A DNA stretch of 9,417 bases from an uncultured Bryobacteraceae bacterium (GCA_937921835.1 CAKZVG010000581.1:1-9417); one strand, 5' to 3'; shown: positions 1 to 6,192, counted from the first letter of the stretch. The notes: generated by a model from the letters alone, not told the origin. Translations and numbers: made by a program.

Positions 1-80
1 CCGGCGAGCGAGGCGGTTTCCATCCACTTGCGAAGCTGCTTCTGGCGGGACAGGAAGAGCAGGAATCCGCGCAGCGCCAC
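1..80 (-). CDS. Proline dehydrogenase-like protein, N-terminal fragment (runs off the left edge)
   Basis: On the minus strand, a GTG at 80-78 opens 26 codons that run off the window. They read (M)ALRGFLLFLSRQKQLRK followed by WMETASLAG. A short hydrophobic start, then LSRQ and a basic Lys/Arg-rich turn, then a W-M-E-T segment resembles from memory the N-terminus of bacterial monofunctional proline dehydrogenases, FAD enzymes that oxidise proline to pyrroline-5-carboxylate. The conserved TIM barrel lies outside the window, so no catalytic residue can be checked. The frame stays open upstream of the GTG to about position 128 without a better start. No clear ribosome binding site precedes the GTG; a TATATT hexamer lies a few bases upstream, so leaderless initiation is possible. 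The gene is divergent from the pseudogene beginning at 132. The identity is a family-resemblance guess; that the frame is coding is somewhat more certain. Confidence 0.42.
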   Translation of the reverse strand, partial: MALRGFLLFLSRQKQLRKWMETASLA

Positions 81-131
81 AATCCAAATATAGCCGTTGC
101 CAACATGGTTCCGGAGCTCACGGGGGCAGAC

Positions 132-967
132 ATGCGCGACAGCAGCGCGGCGCCGCGCAGGCGGCTGACGCATGGGCGGCTGGCGGTCTCCGCGATTGGT
201 CTCGGCTGTGGACACGGCCAACATCCACGGCATGAGGCGCAACGCGGAACTGCTCGGGCGCGGGTTCCACGGGCGCCGTGAGCGGGCCATCGTCGCGACG
301 AAATCCGGCATCGCCCGCACGCCCGCCGGGCAGCCCTGGGCGTCAACGGGTGGCCGGAGTATGTGCGCTAGCAGTGCGAACTCAGCCCGCGGCGGCTGCG
401 GATGGAGACCGTCGATCTCTTCTGCCAGCACCGGGTCGATGCGCGGGTCCCGATCGAGAAGACCGTGGGCGCGATGGCGCAGCTGGTGGAGGAGGAGAAG
501 GTGCGCTATCTCGGACTCTCGGAGGCCGGCGTGGCCACCATGCGCCGCGCGAACGCGGTCCATCCCATCGCCGCGCTTCAGACGGAGCACTCCCTCTGGA
601 GCCGCGACCCGGAGGATGGCATCCTGGCCGTCTGCCGCGAACCCGGCATCGGCTTCGTGGCTTACAGCCCGCTCAGGCGCGGGTTCCTCACCGGCGCGAT
701 CCGGCGCCCCGAGGACCTGGCGCCGGACGACTGGCGGCGCAACTCGCGGCGCTACCAGGGCGGGAACTTCGAGAAGAACCTCGCGCTGGTGGACGTGCTC
801 CGGCGCCCGGCGTCAATCGGCGGACTTCTTTGGAGGAAAACTGGGGGGGCGCGCAAGCTGGAGCTTTCCGGGGAAGATCTGCGCAAGCTCGAGCGCGTCG
901 CTCCCTCCGGGACTTGGCGGCGGGCGGCCGCGATTCCGAGGCGGGCATCCGCATGGTAGGAGTATGA
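132..967 (+). pseudogene. Decayed aldo/keto reductase (AKR) pseudogene
   Basis: Pieces of one aldo/keto reductase (NADPH-dependent carbonyl reduction, TIM barrel) appear in order but in shifting frames. ATG 132 gives an AKR-like N-terminus ending VSAIGLGCG. About 30 residues are then missing and the frame changes. DTANIHG through VATKSGI reads from 211, and VNGWPEYVR from 342 ends at an in-frame TAG (369-371). [24 protein letters not shown] and [11 protein letters not shown] follow in the same frame from 372. Near 800 roughly 30 more residues are lost, and [14 protein letters not shown] continues in a third frame. A run of seven G (843-849) marks another shift into [18 protein letters not shown], and a last shift gives EAGIRMVGV and the TGA at 965-967. 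Of the catalytic Asp, Tyr, Lys and His, Asp (DTAN), Lys (ATK) and His (QHR) remain, but the Tyr of the usual DTAxxYG is His. Segment order and motifs resemble the AKR13-type branch. This many lesions rules out one sequencing error and no product is expected. Confidence 0.88.
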
Positions 968-969
968 GT

Positions 970-2388
970 ATGACCTCCAGACGGATGCTGTTCACGGTTA
1001 TGCTGGCCGCGGCGCTGCCTTCCCTCGCCGCGGCCGGGACGCTGCGCGCCGGGGCGGCTGCTAGCAACGTGACGCCGCCGCTTGGGTTGCCGCTGGTGGG
1101 CGGATGGAGTCCCACGCCGTCGGTCTACGTGCACGACGAACTGCACGCGCGGGCGCTGGTGCTCGACGATGGCCGCACCCGGCTGGCGATCGCCGTCACC
1201 GACAACCTCGGCATTCCCCGGGCCGTGTTCGACGAAACCCGGCGGATGCTCCAGGACAAGACGGGCCTGGCGCCGGAGAACATGCTGTTCTCCTCGACCC
1301 ACACCCATTCGGCCGCGAGCGCGCGTGGCAAGGGCTCCTTCGCTTCCGGCGAGTCTCTCGACGAATACCAGCGCTTCGTGGCGCGCCGCATCGCCGAAGC
1401 CGTGCTGTGCGCCATCCACAACCTGGAGCCGGCGCGGGTTGGCTTCGGCTCGGCGCGCGAGGCAAGCCCGCTGTTCAACCGGCGCTGGAAGATGAAGCCC
1501 GGCACGCCGCTGCTCAACCCGTTCGGTGAAACCGACCAGGTGATGATGAACCCGCGTCCCGGCGACCCCAACCTGCTGGAACCGGCCGGACCGGTGGACC
1601 CGGAGATCGCCTTCCTGAGCGTGGTCTCGGCCTCCGGACGGCCCATCGCGCTGCTGGCCAACTACTCGCTGCACTACGTGGGCGGCGTGCCCGCCGGGCA
1701 CGTTTCGGCCGACTATTTCGGCATCTTCGCCGAGCGCATCGCGGAGCTGCTGGGAACGCGGGGGCAGGATCCGCCCTTCGTCGGCATCCTCTCGAACGGA
1801 ACCAGCGGCGATGTAAACAACATCGACTTCACCGGACGCTCGTCCCGCCCGAAGGCGCCTTACGAGCAGATGCGGCGCGTGGCGGATCTAGTGGCGGGCG
1901 CCGTCCACCAGGCATGGAAAAGCGTCGAGCACCGCGCCGAGGTGACGCTCGCGGCGGCGGCGCGCGATCTGCCGCTGGCCGTGCGGCTGCCGGACGCCAA
2001 ACGCATCGCGTGGGCCGAGAACGTGCTCAAGAACCCGCCCAAGCTGCACCGTCACGAGGAAACCTACGCCCGGCGGGTGCTGAACATGAAGAACCACCCG
2101 GCGCGCGTGGCGGTGCCGCTTCAGGCGCTGCGCGTCGGCGAGGTGGGGATCGCGGCCATTCCGATGGAGACGTTCGCCGAGACGGGACTGGAAATCAAGC
2201 GCCGCAGCCCGCTGCCGCACACCTTTACCCTCTCGCTGGCCAACGGCTCCTACGGTTACCTGCCGACCCCGGCGCAGCACAAGCTGGGCGGCTACGAAAC
2301 CTGGCTCGGCACCAGCAACCTGGAGGTGGAAGCGGCGTCGAAGATCGTCGAAACGATCCTCCAGTTACTGGAGGAAGTGAGGAAGTGA
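970..2388 (+). CDS. Secreted neutral/alkaline ceramidase-like hydrolase
   Basis: A 472-residue protein with the N-terminal domain fold of neutral/alkaline non-lysosomal ceramidases, zinc amidohydrolases that cleave the N-acyl bond of ceramide-like lipids. A signal peptide is clear: Arg-Arg at 4-5, a hydrophobic core at 6-19, and Ala-Ala-Ala at 20-22 before the likely cleavage site. Family zinc-site segments are present: THTHS (His111, His113), NYSLHY (His235), PMETF (Glu400) and GGYETW (Tyr442). The loop SNGTSGDVNN (275-284) matches the family's NGxxGD motif, and GYLPT (429-433) precedes the Tyr ligand. Full ceramidases are about 650-700 residues and carry a C-terminal immunoglobulin-like domain, absent here; such short versions are common in environmental bacteria and their substrate is unknown. 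ATG 970 is chosen because AGGAG at 958-962 lies seven bases upstream; ATG 964 is only one base from it. The open frame extends back to 172 only through the pseudogene. The gene stands alone and converges with the operon ending at 2423. Confidence 0.85.
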   Translation: MTSRRMLFTVMLAAALPSLAAAGTLRAGAAASNVTPPLGLPLVGGWSPTPSVYVHDELHARALVLDDGRTRLAIAVTDNLGIPRAVFDETRRMLQDKTGLAPENMLFSSTHTHSAASARGKGSFASGESLDEYQRFVARRIAEAVLCAIHNLEPARVGFGSAREASPLFNRRWKMKPGTPLLNPFGETDQVMMNPRPGDPNLLEPAGPVDPEIAFLSVVSASGRPIALLANYSLHYVGGVPAGHVSADYFGIFAERIAELLGTRGQDPPFVGILSNGTSGDVNNIDFTGRSSRPKAPYEQMRRVADLVAGAVHQAWKSVEHRAEVTLAAAARDLPLAVRLPDAKRIAWAENVLKNPPKLHRHEETYARRVLNMKNHPARVAVPLQALRVGEVGIAAIPMETFAETGLEIKRRSPLPHTFTLSLANGSYGYLPTPAQHKLGGYETWLGTSNLEVEAASKIVETILQLLEEVRK

Positions 2389-2422
2389 AGACCCGGTAAG
2401 CGGACCGCGAGGCACCCCCGGC

Positions 2423-3130
2423 TCAGGAGAACGCTTCAAAGACGTAGTTGAGGGTGTAGAACAGCCCCACCAGGATGAACACCACTCCCGTGACGCGGCG
2501 GGCCCAGAGCTCCAGCCGGGTGACTCCCTGGAAGGCCTGGCTGAGCGCTTTCGCGCCAAGGCCGAACAAGGCCGCGAAAGCGAGCACGGGCAGGCCCGTC
2601 CCCGCGCCGTAGAGGGAAGGCATCGCGATCGAGCTGCCGTTGGCCACAGCTAGCGGGATCAGGCTCCCGAAAAAGAGCGCCGCGGAGACGGGGCAGAAGG
2701 AGAGCGCGAAGATCGCGCCCAGCGCAGCCGCGCCGCCCAGCCCCCAGCGTCCCGCGCGCTCGGCGAGCCGTCCGGCGGCGCCGCCCGAACCGCTCCCGAA
2801 GCGCAGCAGTTCCAGCATGAACATTCCGGCCAGGATCAGCACCGGGCCGAGCAACTGGTTCATCATGCTTTGCAGGCTGTTGGAAAGACCTGCCGCGGTT
2901 GCGAGGCTGGCCGCCAGCAGCCATCCGAGCAGCGCGTAGGTCGCCACCCGGCCGAGCGTATAAAGCACTCCCGCGGCCAGCACTCGCCCGGGCCGCGCGA
3001 CGCCTTTGCCGATGTAGGAAATGGCGGCGATGTTGGACGCCAGCGGGCACGGGCTGATGGAGGTGAGCACGCCCAGCCAGAAAGCGGCGCCCGCCGCCGG
3101 CAGGCCGCCGCCCGCCAACCACTCGTTCAT
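2423..3130 (-). CDS. arsG: ArsG-family CcdA/DsbD-like membrane protein
   Basis: A 235-residue protein with about six membrane segments, of the cytochrome c biogenesis/DsbD-like superfamily. It looks like the ArsG family, proposed to export trivalent aromatic arsenicals together with ArsE and ArsF. Helix 1 carries SISPCP (Cys28) and the fourth carries LSFCPVSAALFFG (Cys146). Two Cys-Pro motifs, one in each half, are the CcdA/DsbD pattern in which paired cysteines pass electrons across the membrane. A Gly-rich loop lies at 112-131, and the tail VVFILVGLFYTLNY (216-229) is the last helix. It is the last gene of the six-gene operon. Its ATG overlaps the TGA of the upstream ArsF-like gene (ATGA, 3130-3127), so the two are translationally coupled. 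Alternative names are TauE/SafE-like or UreH-like membrane protein. The family is clear; whether it moves an arsenical or electrons is not decided by sequence. Confidence 0.8.
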   Translation of the reverse strand: MNEWLAGGGLPAAGAAFWLGVLTSISPCPLASNIAAISYIGKGVARPGRVLAAGVLYTLGRVATYALLGWLLAASLATAAGLSNSLQSMMNQLLGPVLILAGMFMLELLRFGSGSGGAAGRLAERAGRWGLGGAAALGAIFALSFCPVSAALFFGSLIPLAVANGSSIAMPSLYGAGTGLPVLAFAALFGLGAKALSQAFQGVTRLELWARRVTGVVFILVGLFYTLNYVFEAFS

Positions 3131-3630
3131 CCGAGCTTCCGCAGATACCCGCGGACCTCCTGCTCCACGTAACCCTGCAAAGCCCGCTTATCGCCCACCA
3201 GTTCCCAGGTGTCGTGCAGGACTTTGTACTCCTGCTGCCTCCCGTTCTGTTCGCGAACCAGCACCAGGGAACGGGTGAAGAGCTGATAGTCCTGTATGAA
3301 GTGCCGGTTCTCGGGAAGCTGCACGTTGACCGGGCGCCACTCCAGGCGGCCGGTGGCGAGTTCCGGCTTGAAGCGGTCGAAAATCGCCTCTCTCGAGTAC
3401 GCCTCGATGGCCCGGCAGGTGGTGCAGCGCACCGTCACGTAAAAATAGTAGGCGATGACCCTGCCGGGACCGGAAACGGGCGCCTGCGCCGCTGCCGGGA
3501 GCGGCGTGGATTCGGCGGCCGCCGCGGCGCGCGAATCCTTAGCGGCTCGGACGTTGCGCTGGGCCAGGAAGGCGACGCTGATGGCGACGAAGGCGAGCAG
3601 AGCCGCCGTGACAAGTTTACGGGCGCTCAT
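3127..3630 (-). CDS. arsF: ArsF-family membrane-anchored CxxC (thioredoxin-like) protein
   Basis: A 167-residue protein with an N-terminal hydrophobic segment (about 6-24) that should act as an export signal or membrane anchor. A flexible Ala/Pro-rich linker (about 29-55) follows, then a thioredoxin-like domain. The domain opens with VIAYYFYVTVRC and holds Cys69-Thr-Thr-Cys72, a CxxC redox pair. Further family-like stretches are RAIEAYSREAI, WRPVNVQLPENRHF, DYQLFTRSLVLV and TWELVGDK. The pattern matches the family named nitrophenyl compound nitroreductase subunit ArsF, linked to aromatic arsenical resistance. No flavin or nitroreductase fold is visible, so the nitroreductase label rests on genetics of relatives, not on this sequence. 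ATG 3630 is chosen because it overlaps the upstream TGA (ATGA, 3630-3627); a longer reading frame upstream is a shadow of the DGC gene. A position outside the membrane, next to a CcdA-like protein, suggests a thiol redox partnership. Confidence 0.8.
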   Translation of the reverse strand: MSARKLVTAALLAFVAISVAFLAQRNVRAAKDSRAAAAAESTPLPAAAQAPVSGPGRVIAYYFYVTVRCTTCRAIEAYSREAIFDRFKPELATGRLEWRPVNVQLPENRHFIQDYQLFTRSLVLVREQNGRQQEYKVLHDTWELVGDKRALQGYVEQEVRGYLRKLG

Positions 3631-4025
3631 GCCGGCACGCTCCGTGGGGTCTCCACCAGCAGCCTCCGCAACTCTGCCGCGGCCGCCTCCACGCGCTCCG
3701 CGGTGACCGGGGTCTTGCCTTTCTCCCAGCCAAGATCGGTGACCCGGAAATGCGTGAAGCCGGAGAAGCCTTGCTTCTCCATGGTCTTGCGCGCGCAGTC
3801 GCCGTCGCAGCCGTCGACCACGAACAGCCGTCCGGCGGCCCGCGTGTTGAGTAGAATCAACTCGACCCCGCCTCCAATCCCAGCCAGGCAAAACATCTTC
3901 GCGTCTCCGTTCCGGTGCAGCGCCCGCACGGCGCGGTCGCCGATCTCGGCTGTATCGGCGACGCCCGAACAACAGAAGAGAAGATCGGACGCCGAGTCGC
4001 AGGTGCACTTCGGCCTGATATTCAT
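3627..4025 (-). CDS. DGC-domain putative zinc-binding protein
   Basis: A 132-residue soluble protein rich in cysteine: Cys7, 9, 18, 19, 46, 73 and 77. It shows the hallmarks of the DGC family (PF08859): an N-terminal CxC, then CCSGVADTAEIGDRA (18-32), a central MFCLAGIGGG (44-53) and VVDGCDGDCARKTM (69-82), which contains the Asp-Gly-Cys that names the family. Conserved cysteines are thought to bind zinc, but no biochemical role is established that I can name. No signal peptide is seen, so it should act in the cytoplasm. AGGAG on the minus strand (4040-4036) lies ten bases before the ATG, and the gap to the upstream thioredoxin gene is only 19 bases. Its TGA overlaps the ArsF-like start. Inside an ArsR-controlled operon it could be a metalloid or thiol chaperone, or a buffer handing substrate to the permease. 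That role is inference. Confidence 0.8.
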   Translation of the reverse strand: MNIRPKCTCDSASDLLFCCSGVADTAEIGDRAVRALHRNGDAKMFCLAGIGGGVELILLNTRAAGRLFVVDGCDGDCARKTMEKQGFSGFTHFRVTDLGWEKGKTPVTAERVEAAAAELRRLLVETPRSVPA

Positions 4026-4044
4026 GATCTGTACGCTCCTTGCA

Positions 4045-4278
4045 TCAACTCAGCAGGGCGCGGATCTCCTCCGGCGTGCCGACCTTCCCAACGAGTTTCA
4101 CCTTGCCGTCCACCGCCAGGGCGGGCGTCATCATCACGCCGTAGCTCATGATCTGGGCGATGTCGGTCACCTTCTCGATGCGGTATTCGATTCCCAGTTC
4201 CTGGGCGGCCTTCTCGGCGTTCTCGGTAAGCTGCTTGCACTTGGCGCAGCCGATCCCAAGAATCTGAATGTTTGTCAT
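4045..4278 (-). CDS. Small thioredoxin-like redox protein (redox-active disulfide protein 2 / ArsE-like)
   Basis: A 77-residue minimal thioredoxin fold: MTNIQILGIG, then Cys11-Ala-Lys-Cys14, then a helix rich in Glu/Ala, and VMMTPALAVDGKV with the cis-Pro after Thr that packs against the active site. The C-terminal helix is GTPEEIRALL. Length and CxKC site match the Thioredoxin_3 family (redox-active disulfide protein 2). These small proteins often accompany YraQ/ArsP-type permeases, and a similar protein is called ArsE in ArsEFG operons. No signal peptide is present, so it is cytosolic. AGGGAG lies about 12 bases before the ATG in the 40-base gap after the permease. It is well placed to reduce a metalloid substrate or to feed electrons to the CcdA-like membrane protein of the same operon. 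Confidence 0.85.
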   Translation of the reverse strand: MTNIQILGIGCAKCKQLTENAEKAAQELGIEYRIEKVTDIAQIMSYGVMMTPALAVDGKVKLVGKVGTPEEIRALLS

Positions 4279-4318
4279 GACGAACAGTTACTCCCTTTTC
4301 TCAGAATAGATTCAGGTT

Positions 4319-5620
4319 TCAGGACACAAGTGCCCCGAACAGCATCCCCGTGAGCGCGGCCAGCACGATCACGAGTCCAACGAACACGACGGTCTTTTTG
4401 GTTCCCATCACGCTCCGAATCACCAGCATGTTCGGCAGCGAAAGCGCCGGACCGGCCAGCAGCAGCGCCAGCGCGGGTCCTTGCCCCATGCCGCTGCCCA
4501 GCAACCCTTGAAGAATTGGGATTTCGGTCAGCGTCGCGAAATACATGAACGCGCCGGCCACGGACGCGAACAAGTTGGCCTGCCAGGAATTGCCGCCCAC
4601 CGAACCCGCAACCCAGCCGGAGGGAATCAGACCCTCCTGCCCGGGACGTCCGAGCAGCATGCCTGCGACCAGCACGCCAAACAGAAGTAAGGGCAGGATC
4701 TGCTTGGCGAAGTCCCAAGTGGACGAGAGCCACTCGCGCATCTCCTTGCCGCTCGAATTGATCGCCGCCGCCAGGCCGAGGAATCCGGCGGTGAAGGCCA
4801 CCCCGGGATTTTGCGGCAGCATGACCGCCAGGGCCGCCACCGGCGCCGCAATCGCGGCCAGTTTCCACCAGGCCACCCGGAACCAGCCGCCCAGCATCGC
4901 GGCCAGCAAGAACGCCGAGAGCGCGGTCACCGGCCATTTGCTCTGATAAATCGCGTGCCAGACACCGCCCGCCTCCCGCGGCTGGCCCCAGTTGGCGAAG
5001 ACCAGGATGGCTACCATCGAGGCGAAGAACGCCCCGTTTTGCCATAGCGGCCGCACCGCTTCCGGGACCGGCATGGCGGCCAGGGCGGCGGCCTTCTGGT
5101 CCTCATCCTGGCGGAACAGAAAATGCATGGCCAGACCGATCACGATGCTGAACAGGATCGCCCCCACCGCCCGCGCCAGACCCAATTGCCAGCCCAGCAC
5201 GCGCGCCGTGAGCACGATGGCGAGGATGTTGATGGCCGGTCCTGAGTAGAGAAACGCGGTGGCCGGGCCGAGTCCGGCGCCCATCCGGTAAATGCCCGCG
5301 AACAGCGGCAGGACCGTGCAACTGCACACCGCCAGCACCGTGCCCGAAATCGAGGCGACGCCATAGGCCAGCAGCTTGTTGGCCTTGGGGCCCAGATAGC
5401 GCATTACGGAGGCGGAATTGACGAAGACCGCGATGGCGCCGGCGATGAAGAACGCCGGGATCAGGCACAGCAGCACATGCTCGCGGGCATACCATCTTGC
5501 CAGTTGGAGGCCTTCCAGGATCGAGTTGTCGAAGCGCGCGTTGCCGGCCGGCAGATAATAGAAGGCGAGAAACCCGCCCGCCACGGCGGCGGCCTTTTTC
5601 CACTCCAGGCGCCAGTCCAT
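4319..5620 (-). CDS. YraQ/ArsP-like permease (PF03773)
   Basis: A 433-residue membrane protein with roughly ten to twelve hydrophobic segments. It belongs to the permease family that includes the methylarsenite exporter ArsP and YraQ. The first half has AVCSCTVLPLFAGI (97-110, with Cys99-Ser-Cys101) leading into a SGPAIN helix (126-131). The second half repeats the layout: ATLTEIPILQGLLGSGMGQGP followed by LLAGPALSLPNML (387-399). This shows an internal duplication with the cysteine pair only in the first half. AAINSSGKE (285-293) opens the second half. A soluble acidic loop (about 170-190) separates the halves. The family is usually 300-450 residues, so this is full length. ATG 5620 is chosen because it shares a base with the TAA of the repressor gene (TAATG, 5622-5618). 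The substrate is most likely a thiol-reactive metalloid, judged from operon context; ArsP itself is shorter, so I give no ars symbol. Confidence 0.85.
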   Translation of the reverse strand: MDWRLEWKKAAAVAGGFLAFYYLPAGNARFDNSILEGLQLARWYAREHVLLCLIPAFFIAGAIAVFVNSASVMRYLGPKANKLLAYGVASISGTVLAVCSCTVLPLFAGIYRMGAGLGPATAFLYSGPAINILAIVLTARVLGWQLGLARAVGAILFSIVIGLAMHFLFRQDEDQKAAALAAMPVPEAVRPLWQNGAFFASMVAILVFANWGQPREAGGVWHAIYQSKWPVTALSAFLLAAMLGGWFRVAWWKLAAIAAPVAALAVMLPQNPGVAFTAGFLGLAAAINSSGKEMREWLSSTWDFAKQILPLLLFGVLVAGMLLGRPGQEGLIPSGWVAGSVGGNSWQANLFASVAGAFMYFATLTEIPILQGLLGSGMGQGPALALLLAGPALSLPNMLVIRSVMGTKKTVVFVGLVIVLAALTGMLFGALVS

Positions 5621-5988
5621 TAGCGGGTCTCCAGAACCGCCAGTTGCTCTTCGGCCGAACGGACCATCACCTCGCCGGCGTATTCGGAACAACGCAGCAC
5701 GCCGGGCATCCGCAAGCGGTAGAAGACCTGCATGCCGCGCTTTTCGGCCGCCAGGATTCCGGCCGACCTGAGCATCGCCAGGTGCTTGCTGACCGTCGAC
5801 ATGTCGGCGCCCACCAGGGCCGTCAGCTCACACACGCAGCGCTCTCCGCGCGAGAGCACGTCAACCAGAAAGAGCCTGGTGGGATGAGCGAGAACCTTGA
5901 GGATTTGCGCCCGGGCCTCGAACAGCGTTTGGGTCTTGGCATCCATCGGCTCAGGCTCTTGCATGTATTTGGCCATTTCGCCAAGCAT
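5620..5988 (-). CDS. arsR: ArsR/SmtB-family metalloid-responsive repressor
   Basis: A 122-residue winged-helix repressor and first gene of the operon. It opens with a helix (LFEARAQILKVLAHPTRLFLVDVL, about 22-45) typical of ArsR proteins. The metalloid-binding segment ERCVCELT follows (Cys51, Cys53), then the recognition helix DMSTVSKHLAMLRSAGIL (62-79) and a short wing. The classical ELCVCDLC motif has a third cysteine; here that position is Thr. Cys100 near the C-terminus (LRCSEYA) is the only other cysteine and could be the third ligand. ATG 5988 is the longest start. ATG 5976 (MAKYM) and 5946 (MDAKT) are alternatives, and none has a strong ribosome binding site. A perfect dyad at 5995-6007 begins seven bases upstream, which fits autorepression. 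The gene is coupled to the permease by TAATG. Family assignment is sure; the inducing metalloid is inferred. Confidence 0.9.
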   Translation of the reverse strand: MLGEMAKYMQEPEPMDAKTQTLFEARAQILKVLAHPTRLFLVDVLSRGERCVCELTALVGADMSTVSKHLAMLRSAGILAAEKRGMQVFYRLRMPGVLRCSEYAGEVMVRSAEEQLAVLETR

Positions 5989-5994
5989 TGAGGG

Positions 5995-6007
5995 TGATTG
6001 GCAATCA
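5995..6007. promoter_or_regulatory. Candidate ArsR operator (perfect inverted repeat)
   Basis: The sequence TGATTG-G-CAATCA is a perfect 6-1-6 inverted repeat six bases upstream of the repressor's longest start codon. ArsR/SmtB dimers bind A/T-rich dyads overlapping their own promoters. This A/T-rich palindrome stands out in otherwise G+C-rich DNA. No convincing -35/-10 pair is seen beside it. The function is inferred from position and symmetry alone. Confidence 0.5.
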
Positions 6008-6017
6008 ACGGCTTAGA

Positions 6018-6035
6018 GGGCCTCCTTGGGCCTCC
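6018..6035. repeat. Tandem 8-base direct repeat in the divergent intergenic region
   Basis: GGGCCTCC occurs at 6018-6025 and again at 6028-6035, ten bases apart, which is one DNA helical turn. It lies in the 204-base gap between the repressor and the divergent response regulator. A second near-repeat, CCCCAGCGG, occurs at 6061-6069 and 6079-6087. Spacing of one helical turn would suit binding by a dimeric regulator, but G+C-rich DNA gives such repeats by chance. The rest of the gap holds no clear promoter, terminator or RNA gene. Confidence 0.25.
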
Positions 6036-6192
6036 GGGCACTTGGCGAGTGCGGAAAATGCCCCAGCGGCGAAGTATTCCCCAGCGGGCGGGCGGGATTC
6101 GCCCACCTGGGAATTTACAGTTGTATCCAGATATGTTCTTCCGCTGCGCGGCCGAACCGAATTAAGATGATTTTGTTTTGGATTGCTTCCGC

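Noticed and set aside
688..1701. A 337-codon minus-strand frame over the pseudogene and ceramidase-like gene.
   Set aside because: It is antisense shadow without recognisable motifs, opposite a gene with clear zinc-site residues.
172..2388. A single 738-codon open frame joining the pseudogene region to the ceramidase-like gene.
   Set aside because: Only residues from 970 on match the ceramidase-like family and carry a signal peptide. The upstream part reads one fragment of the reductase and is otherwise Arg/Ser-rich shadow. It is not a true fusion.
2389..2422. A possible bidirectional terminator between the convergent ceramidase-like gene and the operon end.
   Set aside because: I found no convincing stem-loop with a T-run in these 34 bases.
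3214..4353. A 379-codon plus-strand frame opposite the ArsF-like, DGC and thioredoxin genes.
   Set aside because: It spans three well-supported, coupled minus-strand genes and shows no family signature.
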